DNA from: CBDULX01 sp048550535 | Lineage (GTDB): Bacteria > Pseudomonadota > Gammaproteobacteria > SZUA-229 | Assembly (NCBI GenBank): GCA_048550535.1 | Contig: JBLYYN010000227.1 | Coordinates: 1-15,148 of the forward strand | Reading direction: 5' to 3' | DNA length: 15,148 nucleotides | Part shown: positions 1 through 7,804 of the stretch, in pieces | How the letters are laid out: every line of letters begins with the position of its first letter | How positions within the stretch are numbered: position 1 is the stretch's first letter | The notes under the pieces: generated by a model | Database searches by the model: none | The model's input: only the letters and a program-made list of their open reading frames with translations | What the model was told of the DNA's origin: nothing | Position numbers and translations under genes: made by a program

Positions 1-60
1 GACCGTAGTACCGGCACCAGACGCACCTGTCACAGACACGATGGGATGTTTGTTTTTCAT
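1..60 (-). CDS. prk: Phosphoribulokinase, N-terminal fragment (cut by window edge)
   Basis: Only the first 20 codons are present, read leftward from an ATG at 58-60. The peptide begins MKNKHPIVSVTGASGAGTTV. The glycine-rich GASGAGTT stretch (residues 12-19) is the P-loop of the PRK/uridine kinase family, and the whole N-terminus matches the proteobacterial phosphoribulokinase pattern (K-H-P-I-V-x-V-T-G-[AS]-S-G-A-G-T). The enzyme phosphorylates ribulose 5-phosphate to ribulose 1,5-bisphosphate, the Rubisco substrate, in the cytoplasm. An AGAGG ribosome site lies about 10 nt upstream, inside the palindrome AGAGGCCTCT. The gene runs off the left edge, so the rest cannot be judged. The identification rests on 20 residues. 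Uridine kinase is the main alternative but starts differently. Confidence 0.75.
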   Translation of the reverse strand, partial: MKNKHPIVSVTGASGAGTTV

Positions 61-248
61 ATCACAGAGGCCTCTTTCATGGCTAAGGTTTTATCTGTAA
101 ACAGCCGCCTCAAACGTGAGTAACGCAGCTTTGTTATTATCATTAATCACTGGACCTGCACTCTGAAAATACAGTAAATGAGATAGAAACTCAAACGAAG
201 AGAATCACTAAATGATTGATTTACATATTAAATTTTTAGCAAATACTG
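61..248. other. Intergenic region between fnr and prk
   Basis: This AT-rich 188-bp stretch lies between the fnr stop and the prk start, both on the minus strand, so it should hold the prk promoter and leader. I found no convincing -35/-10 pair, no terminator hairpin and no clear CbbR operator. The only clear element is the 10-bp palindrome AGAGGCCTCT at about 66-75, which supplies the prk Shine-Dalgarno. Confidence 0.5.
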
Positions 249-1016
249 TTATTGACTGATCGATGTTGAGCCCATCAGTCCCGCAATTTCCATCAGGCCC
301 TGAAAATCGCCGATCTGCGTGTCACGGCCCCGACAGGCCAGCAATCCTTTCTGTTCGAAACGCTTGAATACGCGACCCACCGTTTCCAGCGCCAGCCCCA
401 GATAATCGGCAATATCCATACGCCGCATGGACAATCGATATTCCTCACCAGAAAGACCCCTGGCATGAAAACGACTGGAAATACCCACCAGAAAAACCGC
501 AAGCCTCTGCTCGGCACTTTGCGCCCCCATCAGCAATGGCTGAAACTGACTTTGTCGAGCTTTTGCCACCAGGGCATCCAGCAGCTTCTGCTGAAATCGG
601 CCATAATCGTTTTCCATTTCTAGCATGGCATAAAAATCCAGTTCACAGACACTGCTGTCTTCCAGGGCGGTGATTTTATACAAATGCACTCTATCATGGA
701 TAGCATCCAGCCCAATCAGCTCACCTGGCAGGAAAAAATCGACCACCTGGCTTCGACCATCTTCAAATTCGGTTACCGCTTTGAACATGCCGGACTTGAC
801 CGCGAAGATTTTATTGAATTCTTCTCCCGCCTGGATCAGGTCTGCGCCATTATCAATAAGCTTTCTACGCTGCACCAGGCTGTCAATCTTATTTTTGTCA
901 ATATTCTCCAGGCCGGCGACCTGGCACATACCATACAGACCGCATTGGCAACAGCCAACTTCCTTGGGAGGCAAGCGCTTTCTTGAGTGTGGGTCAGAGT
1001 TTGCTAATTGATCCAT
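249..1016 (-). CDS. fnr: FNR/ANR-type oxygen-sensing transcription regulator
   Basis: This 255-residue CRP/FNR-family protein has every mark of a true oxygen-sensing FNR. An N-terminal cluster C22-x2-C25-x5-C31 (with an extra C23) and a lone C124 match the four cysteines that hold the [4Fe-4S] cluster in E. coli FNR (C20, C23, C29, C122). A cyclic-nucleotide-like beta-barrel spans about residues 40-145, a dimer helix about 145-175 and a winged HTH about 190-240. Without oxygen, such proteins dimerise and bind TTGAT-N4-ATCAA sites. The recognition helix reads LETVGRVFKRF: E211 and R215 match the DNA-contacting E209 and R213, but G214 replaces the usual Ser (S212). The ATG at 1014-1016 has only a modest ribosome site (CAGG). 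The gene lies upstream of prk on the same strand and diverges from the small gene at 1194. Confidence 0.93.
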   Translation of the reverse strand: MDQLANSDPHSRKRLPPKEVGCCQCGLYGMCQVAGLENIDKNKIDSLVQRRKLIDNGADLIQAGEEFNKIFAVKSGMFKAVTEFEDGRSQVVDFFLPGELIGLDAIHDRVHLYKITALEDSSVCELDFYAMLEMENDYGRFQQKLLDALVAKARQSQFQPLLMGAQSAEQRLAVFLVGISSRFHARGLSGEEYRLSMRRMDIADYLGLALETVGRVFKRFEQKGLLACRGRDTQIGDFQGLMEIAGLMGSTSISQ

Positions 1017-1043
1017 AGGCCATACCTGTTTATTTCATATACC

Positions 1044-1086
1044 TTTATAACCCATACAATTCACATGTGTATTTGACAAATGACAA
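1044..1086 (-). promoter_or_regulatory. Candidate fnr promoter with FNR-like site
   Basis: On the minus strand, TATAAA (1044-1049) makes a good -10 box with a predicted start near 1037-1038. The plus-strand sequence TTGACAAATGACAA (1073-1086) matches the TTGAT-N4-ATCAA consensus at 7 of 10 positions. Its centre (1079.5) falls about 42 bp upstream of that start, the spacing of class II FNR-activated promoters. A 7/10 match can arise by chance, so the spacing is the main support. The site is also about 90 bp upstream of the predicted start for the divergent gene at 1194. Confidence 0.27.
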
Positions 1087-1133
1087 CTTATTTCCTGATT
1101 TTGAGCCGTGGCAGACAATCAGCTACGGTCTCA

Positions 1134-1162
1134 TTGACTTATTTCTGCTCCACTTCTATTAA
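1134..1162 (+). promoter_or_regulatory. Sigma-70-type promoter for the small gene at 1194
   Basis: TTGACT (1134-1139, 5/6 match to the -35 box) is followed after exactly 17 nt by TATTAA (1157-1162, a moderate -10 box). Transcription would start near 1169, leaving a leader of about 25 nt that carries an AAAAGGG ribosome site. Confidence 0.5.
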
Positions 1163-1193
1163 TACCTGACAAAGGCTAGAAAAGGGTTGCGCA

Positions 1194-1424
1194 ATGGCAC
1201 TCTCCTCCACCCGTGATGTAAAAGTCAGGTACTATTCTGGACCAGAACGACGCCTGGCCAACCAGCCTAGACGAAAAATCCAGCACAGGCGCCATCGATT
1301 AAGGACTGAAGCCCTGATTTCTGACTGCCGGAGTGGGAAGCATCGACGAGTCGAGGATGATGAGGGCTTTATTACAATAGCCAGTCTCTACTCAGAAAAG
1401 ACTCATCCCCAGAATATAAAGTAA
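1194..1424 (+). CDS. Small Arg-rich hypothetical protein (76 aa)
   Basis: I do not recognise a named family. The 76-residue product is strongly basic in its first half: SGPERR at residues 15-20, then PRRKIQHRRHRLR at about 25-37. A more conserved-looking block follows with EALISDCRSG, then an acidic VEDDEGF and a short ITIASLYSE tail. There is no signal peptide or membrane segment, so it is likely cytosolic and may bind RNA, DNA or another acidic partner. The ATG at 1194 sits about 8 nt after AAAAGGG, and a fair sigma-70 promoter lies just upstream, so the gene looks real. It diverges from fnr and converges with the PilZ gene. The ERR/RxxxR arginine style recalls the start of PilZ domains, but the D/NxSxxG half is absent, so it is not a PilZ protein. 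Confidence 0.7.
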   Translation: MALSSTRDVKVRYYSGPERRLANQPRRKIQHRRHRLRTEALISDCRSGKHRRVEDDEGFITIASLYSEKTHPQNIK

Positions 1425-1492
1425 ATCACGGCCACCAGCATGGCGGCAATGAGGAATTCCCGGCTCATTTTGCAAAACGCACATTCAGCCAT
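1403..1492 (-). CDS. Possible 29-aa membrane microprotein
   Basis: An ATG at 1490-1492 opens a 29-codon frame. It encodes MAECAFCKMSREF followed by a hydrophobic run (LIAAMLVAVIYFIFWG) that is enough for one membrane helix. The N-terminal CAFC is a CxxC pair. It lies 34 nt downstream of the PilZ stop on the same strand and overlaps the 3' end of the convergent gene at 1194 by 22 nt. No Shine-Dalgarno is visible and the open frame extends upstream into the PilZ gene, so this may be chance. Confidence 0.2.
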   Translation of the reverse strand: MAECAFCKMSREFLIAAMLVAVIYFIFWG

Positions 1493-1526
1493 AATTGAGG
1501 GTATGCAAGATAAACCTGAAGTATCC

Positions 1527-1907
1527 CTAGCCCTTAAATGATTTACGCCAGTTGCGCAAGTCGGTAATGGTATCGGTGCGCTCTCGCAACACCAGACCGG
1601 CATGGTAGAGACCGGGTTGATCGGCTTCACTGCACCAGCGCACATTTCCAGTCAGGAAATATTTTTTATTCTGTTTTTTCATGGTAACCCACACATCCAG
1701 TACACTATCGATTTCTATGGGTCGATCCAGAGCAATACGTAAACCTGATGCGGAAATATCCACGGTTTTACTGTCCAGGTTTTTACCCAACAGACCCGGT
1801 GATGCCGAAGAAAATACGATTTTAACCATTAAGTCCGTCGTAACTTCAATACGTGGATCTGAGCGGCGTTCTTCGTAGTCAAGCTGTTGATTATCTGAAT
1901 CAGACAT
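1527..1907 (-). CDS. PilZ-domain c-di-GMP receptor protein
   Basis: This 126-residue protein is a single PilZ domain with little else. Both halves of the c-di-GMP site are intact: RxxxR (R15-SDP-R19, within EERRSDPRIEV) and D/NxSxxG (D50-I-S52-A-S-G55). The rest is the expected beta-barrel, ending in a short basic helix (RNWRKSFKG). Such one-domain proteins bind cyclic di-GMP and pass the signal to partner proteins in motility, attachment or exopolysaccharide export. The target is not shown by sequence, since no flagellar, pilus or polysaccharide gene lies nearby. The start ATG (1905-1907) has a good AAGGA ribosome site about 8 nt upstream. The 156-bp AT-rich gap upstream (1908-2063) should hold its promoter. 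TATACT boxes occur there but lack a good -35 partner. It converges with the gene at 1194. Confidence 0.9.
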   Translation of the reverse strand: MSDSDNQQLDYEERRSDPRIEVTTDLMVKIVFSSASPGLLGKNLDSKTVDISASGLRIALDRPIEIDSVLDVWVTMKKQNKKYFLTGNVRWCSEADQPGLYHAGLVLRERTDTITDLRNWRKSFKG

Positions 1908-2063
1908 ATACCAATCCTTACTTCTACAACTAATAAAAACGAAATGAGATTTATTTTGAGCTTAAAGTATAGACATTAATACAGACAGCTGTGCACTAAG
2001 CCTTTATTCTGTTAATAAGTATAGTCATAAATATTGATATATATGGCTGAGGATAGGATTTTT

Positions 2064-5000
2064 TCACTTTTTCAGACGAACTGATCTTTTCATATCTTCC
2101 AGGATATAGTAGCTGGCCGGAACCAGTAACAAGCTTACAACGGTGGCAAACATGACCCCAAAAGCCAGTGACACTGCCATTGGAATCAGGAACTGGGCCT
2201 GTACACTTCGCTCCAGCATCAATGGCGTTAAACCCGCAAAGGTTGTGATGGAAGTAAGAATAATCGGTCGGAATCTAGCTACCCCGGCATCACGGATGGC
2301 CCTGGCCAGTGGTTTACCAGCATTGCAGTTGCGATTGATGTAATCCACCAGTACCAGATTATCGTTCACCACCACTCCGGCTACTGCAATCATACCGCTA
2401 AGCGACAGCAAACTGATATCCAGTCCCATTATCAAGTGTCCGATAACAGCCCCGATCAAGCCAAAGGGTATGGCCGACATCACCATTAAGGGCTGAGTAT
2501 AAGAACGAAATGGGATGGCCATGAGAATATATATACCCAACAGAGCCAGAAAAAAGCCGTGGTACATGGCGTCTAACAACTCATCCTGATCTTTTTGCGA
2601 GCCGGACTTGCTCCAGCTGACGCCGGGATAAAAACGATGCAGTGACTCGAGGTAACCCTGTTTCAGATCCGCCATCACCTGCCCGGGTACAGCCTTGTCT
2701 TCATCCACCCGAGCACTGACTTCAATCACTCGTTTACGGTCAATACGTTTAATTTCCGACGGTCCAAATCCATAATTAACATCGGCCACTTCACTCAATG
2801 GTAATTCGATGCCATTCTCAAGGCGAATAAACATGGTCTCCAGGAAATACAGGGATTTACGCTCCGCTTCTGGATAGCGCACAAACACCCGCACATCATC
2901 ACGCCCGCGCTGAATGCGCTGGATCTCTTCTCCATAAAACGCCTGCCTCACCTGCCGTGCCAGTAACTGTGTATTTAAACCGAGATTCTCGGCCTCCGGC
3001 TTCAACCTGAGCTGGACTTCCCGCTTGCCGGTCTCAAACGAATCCTGTACATCATAAAGGCCGGGGTATTCCTGTAACCGGGCCTTCAGGTCATCCGCAG
3101 CCTTAGACAGGCGATTAATATCGGCACCGGTCAGCTCGAGACTTATACCAGGACCGGAGTCCCTCAATGTGGCCTGGAATGTAAGCTGGGTCACGCCTGG
3201 AATATCTCCGGCCAGATCGCGCCAGCGTTTAATGATTTCTGCACTGCTCAGACTACGTTGTTCAGCCGGTGCCAGCTCCAGGGCGATTTCACCGACATGA
3301 GCGCCTTCCTTGCCGGTGCGACTCATCGACTGTACACCAATAATGGCTATCAGGTTCTGGATCTGCTCTTTACCACTGCTAAGCCTCAAAGATGTGCGCA
3401 AATCCAGTGCTGCCTGTTCCAGTCGCTCAATACCGGCCTCGGTGGTTTCCACCGCTGTTCCCTGGGGAAAACTGATACTGGCAATGGCTATATCACCTTC
3501 CACCTTGGGAAAGAACAACAAGTGCAACCAGCCGCCTGCCACCACCGCAGCAAACACCAGAAATGCCGATACAAAACAGGCCAGGGTCACATAACGCCAG
3601 CGCAACACCCTGGCCAGAAAGGGTCGGTACACATGGTGAATAAAATGCTCCACACGATCGGAAAATCGTTGCTGAAAGCGAGTAAAAGCCTTGCTCATAT
3701 CGGGTTCGGTATCGATCCTGGATAAATGAGCCGGCAGCACAAACAAACATTCCACCAGAGAAAATAACAGGGTAATAATCACCACCAGGGGGATGACCCC
3801 CCATAACCGGCCTTCAGGGCCTGGCAGAAACAGGATGGGCATAAAGGCTACAACACTGGTTAGTACTGCAAATACCACCGGTTTTGCCACTTCCTGGGCA
3901 CCTAAAATAGCCCCCGATAAACCAAGGTCACCGGATCTATGGCGTGCATGCACATTTTCTCCGACCACTATGGCGTCATCCACCACAATACCCAGTACCA
4001 GAATAAAACCAAACATGGAAATCATGTTTATGGACCCATCGAACTGAGGCAGCAACCAGAAGGCCCCCATAAAGGAGATGGGAATCCCCAGGCTGACCCA
4101 GAAAGCCAGTCGTAAACGCAGAAACATAACCAGTATGATAAACACCAGCAGCAAGCCGGTGGCAGCATTTCGGGACAACAATTGCATACGGCTTTTAAAA
4201 TAACTGGATTTGTCCTGCCAGATGTTAACGCTTATGGTGTCCGGTAACTGGCTGCGCTTATTCTCTATGTAATGGCGGATATCATCAGATATATCCAGTA
4301 TATTTTGCTCACCTACCCGGTACACAGTAATTAAAATACCCGGTTCTCCATTAAATTCTCCGCTGAATTCGGCATCCTGAAATCCATCCACCACACGAGC
4401 CACATCGGACACCAGCACCCGACTGCCATCAGCATTGGCTCGTACCATTATATTTTCATATTGCTCACCCCAGTATGACTGGCCCAGGGTGCGCAACACC
4501 ACATCCCCACTGTCGGTTTTCAGTAAGCCCCCGGGTAAATCCAGCGAGACCTGATTCACCGTACGCGCCACTTCATCGAAACTCAGGCCGAATTCCTTCA
4601 AGCTGAATTCCGATAATTCAATAGAAATTTCATAGGGTCGTGCATTCACCAGCTCAACCTGGGTCATGGAGGGTAAAGCAGTCAGTTCATCCCGAACCTG
4701 TTCTGCCAGATGCTTTAAAGTCACTTCATCAACCTTGCCAGACACCACCACACTGGCCACCGTACTGCGAATACTGATCTCCTTCACTAACGGTTGTTCG
4801 GTGTTTTTCGGGAAGGTGGTGATGGTATCGATGCGTGATTTAATATCATCCATGACTTCACGAGTGGCATAATTATTATCAATATCCGCCACGGTGACGC
4901 AGGCATCTTCCCCAGCTCGGCTAGTCAGTTTACGAATGCCTTCAATATCGAAAATATTCTCTTCTATCCGAATGCAGACTGAACGTTCCACCTCTTCGGG

Positions 5001-5168
5001 GCTGGCACCGGGATAGGGTACGGTAATACTGACCATATCCAGTGAAATATTAGGGATCAGTTCTTTACGGGTGTCGGGTATAGACAGCAGACCGGCAACG
5101 ACTATCATCAGCATCATCAGATTGGCTGCCACCCGGTTTTCAGCAAACCAGGCGATCATTCGGTTCAT
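2064..5168 (-). CDS. RND-family efflux transporter, inner-membrane pump
   Basis: This 1034-residue protein is a full-length resistance-nodulation-division pump of the AcrB/HAE1 superfamily. The N-terminus (MIAWFAENRVAANLMML) is TM1, a periplasmic porter domain follows, TM2-6 cover about 335-480, TM7 is near 528-548, a second porter domain follows, and TM8-12 cover about 870-1022. TM4 carries the paired aspartates of the proton relay (GIVVDDAIVVGEN, D397-D398). In TM10 the motif is GVVVNDNLVLVDY: N935 stands where AcrB has Lys940. This points to a less-studied RND branch, so drug specificity should not be assumed. Start and adaptor stop overlap as ATGA, which implies translational coupling. 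No outer-membrane channel gene is in the window, so the pump probably borrows a TolC-like partner. It is the last gene of the rmuC operon. I saw no clear terminator after it. Confidence 0.93.
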   Translation of the reverse strand: MNRMIAWFAENRVAANLMMLMIVVAGLLSIPDTRKELIPNISLDMVSITVPYPGASPEEVERSVCIRIEENIFDIEGIRKLTSRAGEDACVTVADIDNNYATREVMDDIKSRIDTITTFPKNTEQPLVKEISIRSTVASVVVSGKVDEVTLKHLAEQVRDELTALPSMTQVELVNARPYEISIELSEFSLKEFGLSFDEVARTVNQVSLDLPGGLLKTDSGDVVLRTLGQSYWGEQYENIMVRANADGSRVLVSDVARVVDGFQDAEFSGEFNGEPGILITVYRVGEQNILDISDDIRHYIENKRSQLPDTISVNIWQDKSSYFKSRMQLLSRNAATGLLLVFIILVMFLRLRLAFWVSLGIPISFMGAFWLLPQFDGSINMISMFGFILVLGIVVDDAIVVGENVHARHRSGDLGLSGAILGAQEVAKPVVFAVLTSVVAFMPILFLPGPEGRLWGVIPLVVIITLLFSLVECLFVLPAHLSRIDTEPDMSKAFTRFQQRFSDRVEHFIHHVYRPFLARVLRWRYVTLACFVSAFLVFAAVVAGGWLHLLFFPKVEGDIAIASISFPQGTAVETTEAGIERLEQAALDLRTSLRLSSGKEQIQNLIAIIGVQSMSRTGKEGAHVGEIALELAPAEQRSLSSAEIIKRWRDLAGDIPGVTQLTFQATLRDSGPGISLELTGADINRLSKAADDLKARLQEYPGLYDVQDSFETGKREVQLRLKPEAENLGLNTQLLARQVRQAFYGEEIQRIQRGRDDVRVFVRYPEAERKSLYFLETMFIRLENGIELPLSEVADVNYGFGPSEIKRIDRKRVIEVSARVDEDKAVPGQVMADLKQGYLESLHRFYPGVSWSKSGSQKDQDELLDAMYHGFFLALLGIYILMAIPFRSYTQPLMVMSAIPFGLIGAVIGHLIMGLDISLLSLSGMIAVAGVVVNDNLVLVDYINRNCNAGKPLARAIRDAGVARFRPIILTSITTFAGLTPLMLERSVQAQFLIPMAVSLAFGVMFATVVSLLLVPASYYILEDMKRSVRLKK

Positions 5169-6376
5169 TGAACAGCCTCTGAGACACCAGAGCTTGCCTG
5201 CAATTGAGGCTCCAGCCTCATGTTATCTATGGCGATATCCAGTGAACTGGTAATCACCCGTTCACCGGGCGTCAAACCTGAATCTATATAAACATGCATC
5301 TTTTCCTTATGCAGCACTCCGACCTGGCGTTTTTGCAACCGGTTGTCGTTATCGACCAGCCAAAGTTCACGACCATAACGCAGCGCGGACCGAGGCAGGA
5401 CATACACTCGTTGCTGTGGCCTTCCCTGAATAGTGACTTTAACGAACTGACCACTGGTCAGGGCTGGGCGTCCGGGCTGCTCAGGATCGGCCTGGTTGGG
5501 CTGATCGATCTGTACTACGGCATACACCATCCGATTTCGTTCATCGATAACACCTTCGGTGCGCACCAGCTGGCCAGTCCAGCGCCAGTTTTCGCCTGCA
5601 AAATACGCCGACACTAAAACCTGGCTGGCTGATTCAACAGCATTCTCTGCCGAACGGTTATCTGGTAAACGAAGCAGGGACAACTGATTCTGGGTGAGCG
5701 GTATGCGGGTTTCAGCAGCTTCAGTGGAATATATATCCAGCAAAGGATTACCGGGTGCGACAAACTGTCCCACATCAACATATTTTTTTATCAGACGTCC
5801 TGCAAACGGCGCGAGTATTTCCGTACGTTGCTGCTGCAGCCTGGCAATCGAGAGATCAGCCTCAGCCGCTTTCAAATTGGCCCTGGCTTCTTTTAAATGT
5901 GGAATGCGTAATGCGTACTCCGTGCTGTCAGCCGTTTTTCGTCCCAATCGCTGCAGATCTTTACGAGCCTGATCAGCTTCGGCTTCGCTCCGAGCCAGTA
6001 ATTGTCGGCCCGCGGCAACCTGGGCTTCAGCCTTGGTGATCAGCAACTTATATTCAGTATCATCAATGGCTAACAGCCTCTCAGCCTTGTCAAAATAACC
6101 ATTATCGATCAGCGTGTCGGACACCCAGTCAATTTTACCCGTGACCTCGGCGGCAATTTTAATCTGGGTTTTAGCCTGTACATTGCCCTGAGAGTGCACC
6201 GGTATATGAATATCCTGTGCCACGGCCAGTAAAATGTCTACCTGTGGCGGCTTATAATCAACCGCTACTCGCTGGGCACTGGGTTTGAATGCCAGCAACA
6301 GAATGGTGATTGCAATGCCCAATAGCAGCACTGCAGCGACGAGCCGGAATTGTAATCGTTTGTTATTCGATACCAT
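5165..6376 (-). CDS. RND efflux periplasmic adaptor (membrane fusion protein)
   Basis: This 403-residue HlyD/AcrA-type adaptor would link the pump encoded next to it to an outer-membrane channel. It has an uncleaved-looking N-terminal membrane anchor (about residues 10-30, no lipobox cysteine, unlike AcrA). Two half-lipoyl motifs follow (about 62-82, SQGNVQAKTQIKIAAEVTG; and about 187-214, LAPFAGRLIKKYVDVGQFV), flanking a coiled-coil hairpin (about 110-185, rich in Ala, Glu and Arg). The beta-barrel and membrane-proximal domains take up the C-terminal half (GQFVKVTIQGR, then VLPRSALR). It starts 8 nt after the rmuC stop, with no strong ribosome site. Its stop overlaps the pump start by 4 nt. 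Both junctions suggest coupled translation from one message. Confidence 0.92.
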   Translation of the reverse strand: MVSNNKRLQFRLVAAVLLLGIAITILLLAFKPSAQRVAVDYKPPQVDILLAVAQDIHIPVHSQGNVQAKTQIKIAAEVTGKIDWVSDTLIDNGYFDKAERLLAIDDTEYKLLITKAEAQVAAGRQLLARSEAEADQARKDLQRLGRKTADSTEYALRIPHLKEARANLKAAEADLSIARLQQQRTEILAPFAGRLIKKYVDVGQFVAPGNPLLDIYSTEAAETRIPLTQNQLSLLRLPDNRSAENAVESASQVLVSAYFAGENWRWTGQLVRTEGVIDERNRMVYAVVQIDQPNQADPEQPGRPALTSGQFVKVTIQGRPQQRVYVLPRSALRYGRELWLVDNDNRLQKRQVGVLHKEKMHVYIDSGLTPGERVITSSLDIAIDNMRLEPQLQASSGVSEAVQ

Positions 6377-6384
6377 GAAAGAGC

Positions 6385-7728
6385 TTAGTCCGTTTTATCG
6401 TCCTGCCCGATCAGTTCCACCGGGGTTTCCTGAAGCATTTCTACTTTTTCAATTTTTTCAAATCGACTGCTGATTTTACGCGCGGAGGTGTTTACGTCTT
6501 CTACATCCTTGTTAGCCTGAGCAATGTGTTTCGACAGGTTGTTCATGCGCAGCTGAAATCGATCAAAGTCTCTCGACAGTGCCACCAGATGGTCCTTAAT
6601 AATATGCACCTGCTTGCGGGTAGCGGAATCTTTCAGCACCGCTCGCGCCGTAGTCAATACAGCCATCAAAGTGGTGGGTGACACCATCCATACCTTGGCT
6701 CTTTGTGCTTCTTCCACCAGTTCGTAATGATGTGCATGAATTTCCGCAAATACCGCTTCAGCAGGAATGAACATCACCGCACCATCAGATGTGGTGCCCG
6801 GGATAATGTACTTTTCGGAAATATCCTTAACATGTTTTTTAATGTCCTGTTTAAACTGACGCTCGGCCAGCAATCGTTCGGATTCCGGAAGCTGGATATC
6901 GGTGATTTTCCTGAAACCTTCCAGGGGAAACTTGGAATCAATAGCAATGTTGCCGGTTGGCTCAGGTAAAAATAGCATACAGTCCACCCGGGTTTTGTTT
7001 GGCAACGTGTACTGGAATTCGAAGCTGTTTTCCGGCATCACATTACGTACCAGTGCTGCCAGCTGCACCTCCCCAAAGGCACCTCTTGAACGTTTATCTG
7101 CCAGCACTTCCTGAAGACTGACCACATTACCGGAAAGTTCCGTAATTTTCTTTTGTGCCTCATCGATCAAGGCCAGTCGTTTCACTACATCGGCAAAGGT
7201 TGCGGTGGTTTTTTCAAAGCCCTCGTTCAGGCGTTTTTCCACCTGGCCAGTGATTTCTTTCAGGCGTAAATCCGTAGTTCCGGTCAGGGCTTCAACTTTT
7301 TTACCCAGTTCCTCGCCATAACGCCCTAAAGCTTCAGTGACCTGCTGGCGAACCGCATTCATTCCCTGGGTCAGGTTTTCCTGTTGAATTTTCAAGGTTT
7401 CCAGTTGCCGTTGTTCAAAGCCCTGACGATGCTGATGCAGAGTATTCACAATGGCTTCGCTAAATCGTGAAAAACGTTCACCCTGTTGCTCCGCCATTTC
7501 ACCCAATCGTCGCTCGATCATCTGTTGCATACCCGCCAGTTGCGAGAACTGCTTTTCACGACTATTAAAAGAATCGTCTTTTAGCGAATTCAGTAACTGG
7601 GACTGCAATAAGGACTGGTTCTGAAAATCGGCTTTCAGCTGCTTCATCTGGAACAGCAGCCACAGCACCAGCAGCACAAGAACGGCGGATGAGCCTAACA
7701 GAATCAAAATAACATTGTTTTCAAGCAT
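6385..7728 (-). CDS. rmuC: RmuC-family DNA recombination protein
   Basis: This 447-residue protein has the standard RmuC layout. One membrane helix covers residues 5-27, a long coiled coil about 30-210, and the conserved RmuC domain about 212-420. That domain, a PD-(D/E)XK nuclease-like fold, begins at SRGAFGEVQL, with candidate catalytic residues in RVDCMLF (D249) and AIDSKFPLEGF (D264, K266). Family signatures MFIPAEAVFAEI and VSPTTLMAVL follow. In E. coli, RmuC limits inversions at short inverted repeats, and relatives have been linked to defence against foreign DNA. The mechanism is poorly known. It is the first gene of an operon with an RND adaptor and pump, an uncommon pairing. It diverges from the ketohexokinase-like gene across 76 bp, with only a weak AGG upstream of the ATG. 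Confidence 0.93.
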   Translation of the reverse strand: MLENNVILILLGSSAVLVLLVLWLLFQMKQLKADFQNQSLLQSQLLNSLKDDSFNSREKQFSQLAGMQQMIERRLGEMAEQQGERFSRFSEAIVNTLHQHRQGFEQRQLETLKIQQENLTQGMNAVRQQVTEALGRYGEELGKKVEALTGTTDLRLKEITGQVEKRLNEGFEKTTATFADVVKRLALIDEAQKKITELSGNVVSLQEVLADKRSRGAFGEVQLAALVRNVMPENSFEFQYTLPNKTRVDCMLFLPEPTGNIAIDSKFPLEGFRKITDIQLPESERLLAERQFKQDIKKHVKDISEKYIIPGTTSDGAVMFIPAEAVFAEIHAHHYELVEEAQRAKVWMVSPTTLMAVLTTARAVLKDSATRKQVHIIKDHLVALSRDFDRFQLRMNNLSKHIAQANKDVEDVNTSARKISSRFEKIEKVEMLQETPVELIGQDDKTD

Positions 7729-7804
7729 GCAATAATCATTTACCTGTCTGTATTTAGCCTCCGATTATGACATACTTCCGCCAGCAAAACTGACTCCGGA
7801 TACC

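Noticed and set aside
79..123. 14-codon plus-strand frame after a GAGG motif, divergent from prk
   Set aside because: It is too short to judge. The GAGG comes from the palindrome that serves prk on the other strand.
216..229. TTGAT half-site upstream of prk
   Set aside because: The second half-site matches at only two of five positions, and there is no promoter to place it against.
684..986. 100-codon plus-strand frame inside fnr
   Set aside because: It is fully antisense to a well-supported fnr gene, has no ribosome site and matches no family I know.
3258..3725. 155-codon plus-strand frame inside the RND pump gene
   Set aside because: It is antisense to conserved pump sequence and its translation has no domain features.
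3493..3804. 103-codon minus-strand frame rich in Gly and Cys
   Set aside because: It lies in another frame of the RND pump. Its composition follows from the pump's membrane codons.
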